Assembly (NCBI GenBank): GCA_945888535.1
Contig: CAMDAN010000002.1
Location: forward strand, 1-58,913
DNA: 58,913 nt
Direction: 5' to 3'
DNA from: Bordetella parapertussis
GTDB lineage: Bacteria > Pseudomonadota > Gammaproteobacteria > Burkholderiales > Burkholderiaceae_C
Each line of letters starts with the position of its first letter. Positions within the stretch are counted from its first letter, which is position 1. Positions 55,044-58,913 of this stretch are shown here, in pieces. A model generated the notes under the pieces. It searched no databases. It was given only the letters and a program-made list of their open reading frames with translations, and had not been told where the DNA came from. Made by a program: the position numbers and the translations under genes.

Positions 55044-55622
55044 ATGTTTTTATTGTGCTTTGGTCTGTTTATTTTCTTATCTGTCCACTCACTTCGTTTG
55101 AGTGGTGACGGTTTGCGAGATCGATGGATTGCGCGTGCTGGTGACAAGGGTTTCAAGTTGCAATACACCGTAGTGTCCATTGTGGGATTCGTTTTAATCC
55201 TTATCGGCTTTGGCCTTGCCAGAGAAACCCCGTTGTTGCTTTGGACGCCATGGCCACCAATGCGGCTTGTGGCTGCTTTGCTTACTTTGATTTCTTTTGT
55301 TTTCTTAGCTGCCGCCTATGTTCCTGGCAATGCTATTAAAGCCAAACTTCATCATCCGATGATCCTGGCTGTCAAAGTTTGGGCCTTTGCGCATATTTTG
55401 TCGAATGCGAGCGCAGCCCATGTGGTGCTGTTTGGTTCTTTCTTAGTATGGAGTGTTTTGTGTTTCCGAGCCGCACGCCAACGCGACAAGCGGTTACAAA
55501 CAAGCTATGCGCCAGGGAATAACCGAGCGACAGTGATTACCGTTGCTTTAGGTGGTTTAGCCTGGGCGTTGTTTGCGCTCTGGGGGCACGGTTGGTTGAT
55601 TGGGATTCGCGTGATGGCATAA
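55044..55622 (+). CDS. NnrU family membrane protein
   Basis: 192 residues with about six membrane helices. NnrU signatures: FIFLSVHSLRL, FKLQYTVVSIVGF, HPMILAVKVWAFAHILSNAS. NnrU is linked to nitric oxide metabolism in denitrifiers but is widespread in organisms that do not denitrify; it is related to isoprenylcysteine methyltransferase-like proteins. GAGG precedes ATG 55044; the DnaA-box cluster ends 19 bases before it. Confidence 0.88.
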   Translation: MFLLCFGLFIFLSVHSLRLSGDGLRDRWIARAGDKGFKLQYTVVSIVGFVLILIGFGLARETPLLLWTPWPPMRLVAALLTLISFVFLAAAYVPGNAIKAKLHHPMILAVKVWAFAHILSNASAAHVVLFGSFLVWSVLCFRAARQRDKRLQTSYAPGNNRATVITVALGGLAWALFALWGHGWLIGIRVMA

Positions 55623-55626
55623 CCAT

Positions 55627-55836
55627 TCACAGATGCAGAATCCATTGGATGGCCATCTTGGCGACAAAACCCACCATACCAAAGGCCAAACCTAAAAACA
55701 AAACGAACGTGCCAAATTTACCAGCCTTAGCTTCCCAAGCCAAATGACCAATGATGAAAAGCATATAGAGCATAAAAGCGCCTAGCCCAAAGGTCAGGCC
55801 AAAGCTTGCAATGTCTGCTTCTGTGTAACCGAACAT
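55627..55836 (-). CDS. DUF2788 small membrane protein
   Basis: 69 residues, two membrane helices (about 13-31 and 44-62) joined by LAWEAKAGKFGTFV. The YMLFIIGHLAWEAKAGKFGT pattern is that of DUF2788, unknown function. Start overlaps the stop of the DUF2189 gene (TAATG). Converges on nnrU with four bases between. Confidence 0.8.
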   Translation of the reverse strand: MFGYTEADIASFGLTFGLGAFMLYMLFIIGHLAWEAKAGKFGTFVLFLGLAFGMVGFVAKMAIQWILHL

Positions 55837-56648
55837 TAATTTTCTGTGCGTGGTGGTAGGTTTCTGGCATCAATCAATTCACGGTAAGCGTGCCAACTGG
55901 CGTGACCGAGCATCGGAATGATCCACACCAAACCCAACAAGAGTGAGCCTAGCCCTAGCAGCGTCATTCCCATGATGAGTCCCGCCCACAAGGCCATTGG
56001 GATGGGATTTTTGAGAACCACGGCCCAACTGATGATGACGGCTTGCAACAATGAAACCCGGCGGTCCAAAAGCAAAGGCATGGTCACGACACTGGAAGCA
56101 AATAGCGGTGCCGCTAAAACGCCACCCAAAGCAAGCCAAAGTTCAAACAGCCATCCCGAGGGCGCTAATACCACATGACGTAAAAAATCAACCGGGCTTT
56201 CTATCGGAATGGGCGACAACAGGGTAATCAACGCTGCCGAGGTCAGTACCCACCCTGTCGCAGCAAGAGACAAGAGCGCCCCAAATTGCACCATGCACCA
56301 ATAGTCGTTTCCCCATTTATTAAAGTGGCTGTTCTGCCAGTTGAGCCAGGTTTTAGAAATCAAACCAAAACCAATAGGTTCTTGCCGCTCTAAGGCGCGA
56401 CTTAAAGCGTACAAACTCGTCGCCAGTACCGGCGCGATGACTAAAAACCCCGACAAGGCACCCGCAAGCAGCCAAAAGCGGTGGTGTGCAACGGTAGCGA
56501 TCACCCCCCCCGCAAGGGTCAGCGCGATGCCGTGCAAGAGACTCAACCAACGCAGGCGCGAGATATCTTTCCACCCCAAGGCCAGCCATTCCAACGGTTT
56601 TAGAACGTCAATTGTTCGAACAATGGTGGTTAGGTCAAACTTTTGCAT
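55836..56648 (-). CDS. DUF2189 integral membrane protein
   Basis: 270 residues with about six membrane helices and the family features PLEWLALGWKDISR, GALSGFLVIAPVLATSLYAL and ALERQEPIGF. Function unknown. Divergent from the glutaredoxin-like gene; co-transcribed with DUF2788. Confidence 0.82.
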   Translation of the reverse strand: MQKFDLTTIVRTIDVLKPLEWLALGWKDISRLRWLSLLHGIALTLAGGVIATVAHHRFWLLAGALSGFLVIAPVLATSLYALSRALERQEPIGFGLISKTWLNWQNSHFNKWGNDYWCMVQFGALLSLAATGWVLTSAALITLLSPIPIESPVDFLRHVVLAPSGWLFELWLALGGVLAAPLFASSVVTMPLLLDRRVSLLQAVIISWAVVLKNPIPMALWAGLIMGMTLLGLGSLLLGLVWIIPMLGHASWHAYRELIDARNLPPRTEN

Positions 56649-56714
56649 AAAGGAAGTGTAAGGACAAAAAGCACGCGCGTTGATAATGCTTGTTTTCAGA
56701 CACAGGAGCCAAAC

Positions 56715-57080
56715 GTGCCTCGTCCTATATTGCTAGAAACCCACATTCACCCCGCCATTCGCCATGAAGTGGAAACCAACAACCATGCGATCGTGCAAGA
56801 AGTGCAAGCGGCTATTGCGGCGCATGCGGTGGTTGTCGTTGGAATGGCGATGAACCCCATGCCCAAACGCGCCCGTGCAGCGCTTGATGCGGCGGGTGTC
56901 GCCCACACCTATTTGGAGTTTGGCAGCTACTTCAACACTTGGTACAAACGCAACGCACTGAAAATGTGGACCGGCTGGCCCACATTTCCAATGGTTTTTG
57001 TGAAAGGCAACCTGATCGGAGGCGCTGAAAACTTGGCCACGCTCATCCAATCAGGCGAATTAAAAAAACTCCTGGCTTAG
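56715..57080 (+). CDS. Cysteine-free glutaredoxin-like protein
   Basis: 121 residues of thioredoxin fold. VVVVGMAMNPMPKRARAALD sits where glutaredoxins have CPYC: Asn47-Pro-Met-Pro50 replaces both cysteines. The rest is canonical: cis-Pro92 in GWPTFPMVFV and GGAENLATLIQSGELKKLL. The protein has no cysteine at all, so thiol-disulfide exchange and Fe-S ligation through Cys are excluded. Start GTG 56715 with AGGAG seven bases upstream. Its 3' end overlaps the Spy-like gene by four bases (convergent). Confidence 0.85.
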   Translation: MPRPILLETHIHPAIRHEVETNNHAIVQEVQAAIAAHAVVVVGMAMNPMPKRARAALDAAGVAHTYLEFGSYFNTWYKRNALKMWTGWPTFPMVFVKGNLIGGAENLATLIQSGELKKLLA

Positions 57081-57571
57081 CTTTTCATTCTTTCGTGCCG
57101 ACCGCCCCCTTTTTCCATGCTGGCGTGCTCAGCATCTAACACCTTTTTTTGATCTGCATTTAAGGCACCGTAAAGCGCTTTAATCGCATCATCACGTTGG
57201 TTCATGTGCGTGAGCATGGTTTCGTGGTTTTGCAGTCGCAGTTGTTTCATCTTTTCGATACGCTCGGGAGTGGTGAGTTTGTCCTGCTCAGCGCGATCAG
57301 GCCGTAACGCTGTCATTTTTGCAGGCGGCTGCATGGCCGATGTGAAGGTGCTCCAAGCGCCTTCTTGCGAGGCGGTAATATGAAGTTTATTTTTGAGAGC
57401 GCTTAAGTGGCTGTTGACTCTTTCTGCCATTTTAGCGGGGTCACCGTGGTGCATGCTGCCCATGTGCATCATCTCTGGGTGGTCGCCTTTGGGCCCCATT
57501 TGTGCGAGAGCACCAAACCCTGCGGCTCCAAGGGCGGCGGCAATGAGCAAAGATTTATAAACGGGTTTCAT
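57077..57571 (-). CDS. Spy/CpxP family periplasmic protein
   Basis: 164 residues. Signal peptide (cleaved near ALA-QMG), a Met/His-rich segment (GDHPEMMHMGSMHHGD) and helical body with LTXXQ-like repeats (KLHITASQEGAW, GALNADQKKVLD). Spy/CpxP proteins are metal- or stress-responsive periplasmic chaperones. The Met/His-rich part suggests copper or other metal binding, and a copper ATPase gene begins 1.1 kb to the right. Confidence 0.85.
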   Translation of the reverse strand: MKPVYKSLLIAAALGAAGFGALAQMGPKGDHPEMMHMGSMHHGDPAKMAERVNSHLSALKNKLHITASQEGAWSTFTSAMQPPAKMTALRPDRAEQDKLTTPERIEKMKQLRLQNHETMLTHMNQRDDAIKALYGALNADQKKVLDAEHASMEKGGGRHERMKS

Positions 57572-57726
57572 AGTGAATTCCTCTTAAGGTTCTTTGATAC
57601 GGACATCGCATCGCAGTGGGTTTAAGTGTGCTGTGACGATGTATCGGGAATGTGGTTTTCAATGAAGCCTCTGTAAAGTTTCATAAAAAATTAGTGCGTG
57701 AGTTTTACTTCTTTAGAAAGTGCAAT

Positions 57727-58659
57727 GTGTTTAAAAATGCAATGGTTTACCGACTTGTTTCTCCTTGGACGACCAGCCGGGCAGCGTTAGAAAAGGCCTT
57801 AGAGGCCCATCGGTTTAATGAGTGTGGCGCGTCGCAAGAAAAGTCCGTAGGTTGGGTAGAGCCGCGAGGCCAAGCCCATGGTGATTTAGTAGAAGTCGTC
57901 GGCGGTCAGTGGGTACTGAAGTTGGCAATAGAAGTCAAGACCGTTCCTGGTTCTGTGATCAAGCGCAAAGTCCTAAGTCAGGTAGAGCAGATAGAGGAGT
58001 CAACGGGGCGTAAACCGGGCAAAAAAGAACAGCGCACGCTGGCTGACGATGCCCGATTGTCTTTGTTGCCTATGGCTTTTAGCAAGCAAAGCACGGTCAC
58101 GGTTTGGATGAGCCCCAAAGACCAGTGGATGGTCTTGGATGCGGGGAGCCAACCCAAGGCCGACGAGGTTTTGACCTGCTTGGTCAAGGCCATCGAGGGT
58201 TTTGCGGTGACTTTGATTCATACCCAGGCATCGCCCGCTGCATCGATGGCCCATTGGCTTGGAAGCAAAGAAGCGCCTACAGGCTTTAGTGTGGACAGGG
58301 AGTGTGAGCTCAAAGCCGCTGATGAATCCAAAGCCGTCGTACGCTACACCCGCCACCCCTTGGATACGGATGAGGTGTCCCAGCATATTGCCGCCGGTAA
58401 AGTCCCCACTCGCTTGGCCTTGACTTGGAATGACCGCATTTCCTTTGTTTTGACAGAGTCCCTTGCCCTGAAAAAGATGGCTTTTTTAGACGTGGTTTTA
58501 GAAGATGCCCCGATGACCGCGAGTGACCGCGCTGACGACAATTTCGATGCCGACGTGTCGATTGCTACGGGTGAGTTATCCCGCATGCTTCCTGCCTTGA
58601 TCGAGGCTTTGGGTGGTGAAGCGTCCTTGAACCAGCTACCGGTACCATTGGCCGCCTAA
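57727..58659 (+). CDS. rdgC: Recombination-associated protein RdgC
   Basis: 310 residues, all typical: MFKNAMVYRLVSPW start (GTG 57727, AGAAAG upstream), SVGWVEPRG, KVLSQVEQIEESTGRKPGKK, then the ring-forming C-terminal half. RdgC is a ring-shaped DNA-binding protein that limits RecA and may act at replication restart. The frame is open 25 codons further upstream without support. Confidence 0.94.
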   Translation: MFKNAMVYRLVSPWTTSRAALEKALEAHRFNECGASQEKSVGWVEPRGQAHGDLVEVVGGQWVLKLAIEVKTVPGSVIKRKVLSQVEQIEESTGRKPGKKEQRTLADDARLSLLPMAFSKQSTVTVWMSPKDQWMVLDAGSQPKADEVLTCLVKAIEGFAVTLIHTQASPAASMAHWLGSKEAPTGFSVDRECELKAADESKAVVRYTRHPLDTDEVSQHIAAGKVPTRLALTWNDRISFVLTESLALKKMAFLDVVLEDAPMTASDRADDNFDADVSIATGELSRMLPALIEALGGEASLNQLPVPLAA

Positions 58660-58677
58660 GTGGAGTAAGGTGTCGCG

Positions 58678-58913
58678 ATGACCTCTATTGAAAGCATCGC
58701 GCAATCATCCTTAGATATCGGTATTGGGGGAATGACCTGTGCCTCCTGCGTAGGGCGTGTTGAAAAAGCATTGAAGCGGGTCGAGGGTGTCCAAGATGCC
58801 AGTGTGAATTTGGCGACCGAGTCTGCCCGGATTCATTTCGTTGCCAGTGCGCAGAATCAACCTCACATGGATGCGCTATTGCGCCGCGCTGTGCGCAATG
58901 CCGGTTATGAACC
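58678..58913 (+). CDS. copA: Copper-translocating P-type ATPase, N-terminal part (cut by the window)
   Basis: 78 codons visible. One HMA domain with the metal motif GMTCASC (Cys21, Cys24) and [13 protein letters not shown], as in CopA/CtpA exporters. The transport and ATPase domains lie beyond the right edge. Begins 18 bases after rdgC. Copper as substrate is inferred from the motif. Confidence 0.85.
   Translation, partial: MTSIESIAQSSLDIGIGGMTCASCVGRVEKALKRVEGVQDASVNLATESARIHFVASAQNQPHMDALLRRAVRNAGYE

Overview
The window is a stretch of bacterial chromosome that reads as a betaproteobacterium of the order Burkholderiales, most like the freshwater members of the Comamonadaceae. I base this on protein similarity recalled from known families (LptD, SurA, MaeB, type 2 ArgC, an 84-residue IF-1, DUF6172, DUF2788, DUF2189, the PilA/PglL pair) and on gene order such as lptD-surA-rsmA, recA-recX, sucC-sucD and minC-minD-minE. 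No rRNA or tRNA gene, insertion sequence, prophage or CRISPR array was seen. Two genes are cut by the edges: a type II haloacid dehalogenase on the left and a copper P-type ATPase on the right.

Layout. 1-9.6 kb: hydrolases, RsmE, an AmgK-type sugar kinase, and the envelope genes lptD-surA-rsmA. 9.6-10.7 kb: an orphan barstar-like inhibitor, DUF6172 and a non-coding patch with a perfect 11-bp hairpin. 10.7-22.7 kb: central metabolism (malic enzyme, transketolase, GAPDH), a rubrerythrin / rubredoxin / rubredoxin reductase set for peroxide defence, PepP, MurU and an Old Yellow Enzyme. 23.3-29.8 kb: a complete light-driven proton-pump cassette. It holds a proteorhodopsin with all key residues, a strong terminator, then crtE-crtI-crtB-crtY-blh, which together make retinal from isoprenoid precursors. 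29.8-35.7 kb: an overlapping leftward run (topB, a CDF transporter, an acyltransferase), a divergent SET-domain lysine methyltransferase, and BirA. The topoisomerase III carries a histone-H1-like Lys/Ala linker and a C-terminal SWIB domain. 35.6-40.4 kb: a TctD/TctE-like two-component pair, GlxA- and MarR-type regulators and an HD-domain protein. 40.5-46.1 kb: recA-recX, argC, sucCD and terC. 46.1-51.8 kb: type IV pilin, pilin glycosyltransferase, YbaK, an MBL hydrolase, an MFS transporter, DAHP synthase and IF-1. 51.8-58.9 kb: an Lrp regulator, minCDE, an AT-rich DnaA-box/IHF cluster, NnrU and small membrane proteins, a cysteine-free glutaredoxin, a Spy/CpxP-like protein, RdgC and the start of CopA.

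How the parts work together. The rhodopsin cassette is self-contained for beta-carotene and retinal given an FPP supply, and there is no ketolase to make an antenna carotenoid. AmgK and MurU, usually neighbours in peptidoglycan recycling, are both present but about 12 kb apart. The leads most worth a second look are the chromatin-like pairing of a SWIB/H1-tailed topoisomerase with a SET methyltransferase across a Z-DNA-prone spacer, the origin-like or datA-like element between minC and nnrU, the pilin glycosyltransferase gene whose conserved N-terminus has no ordinary start codon, and the cysteine-free glutaredoxin. Starts were chosen by ribosome binding sites and family N-termini, and several are GTG or TTG.
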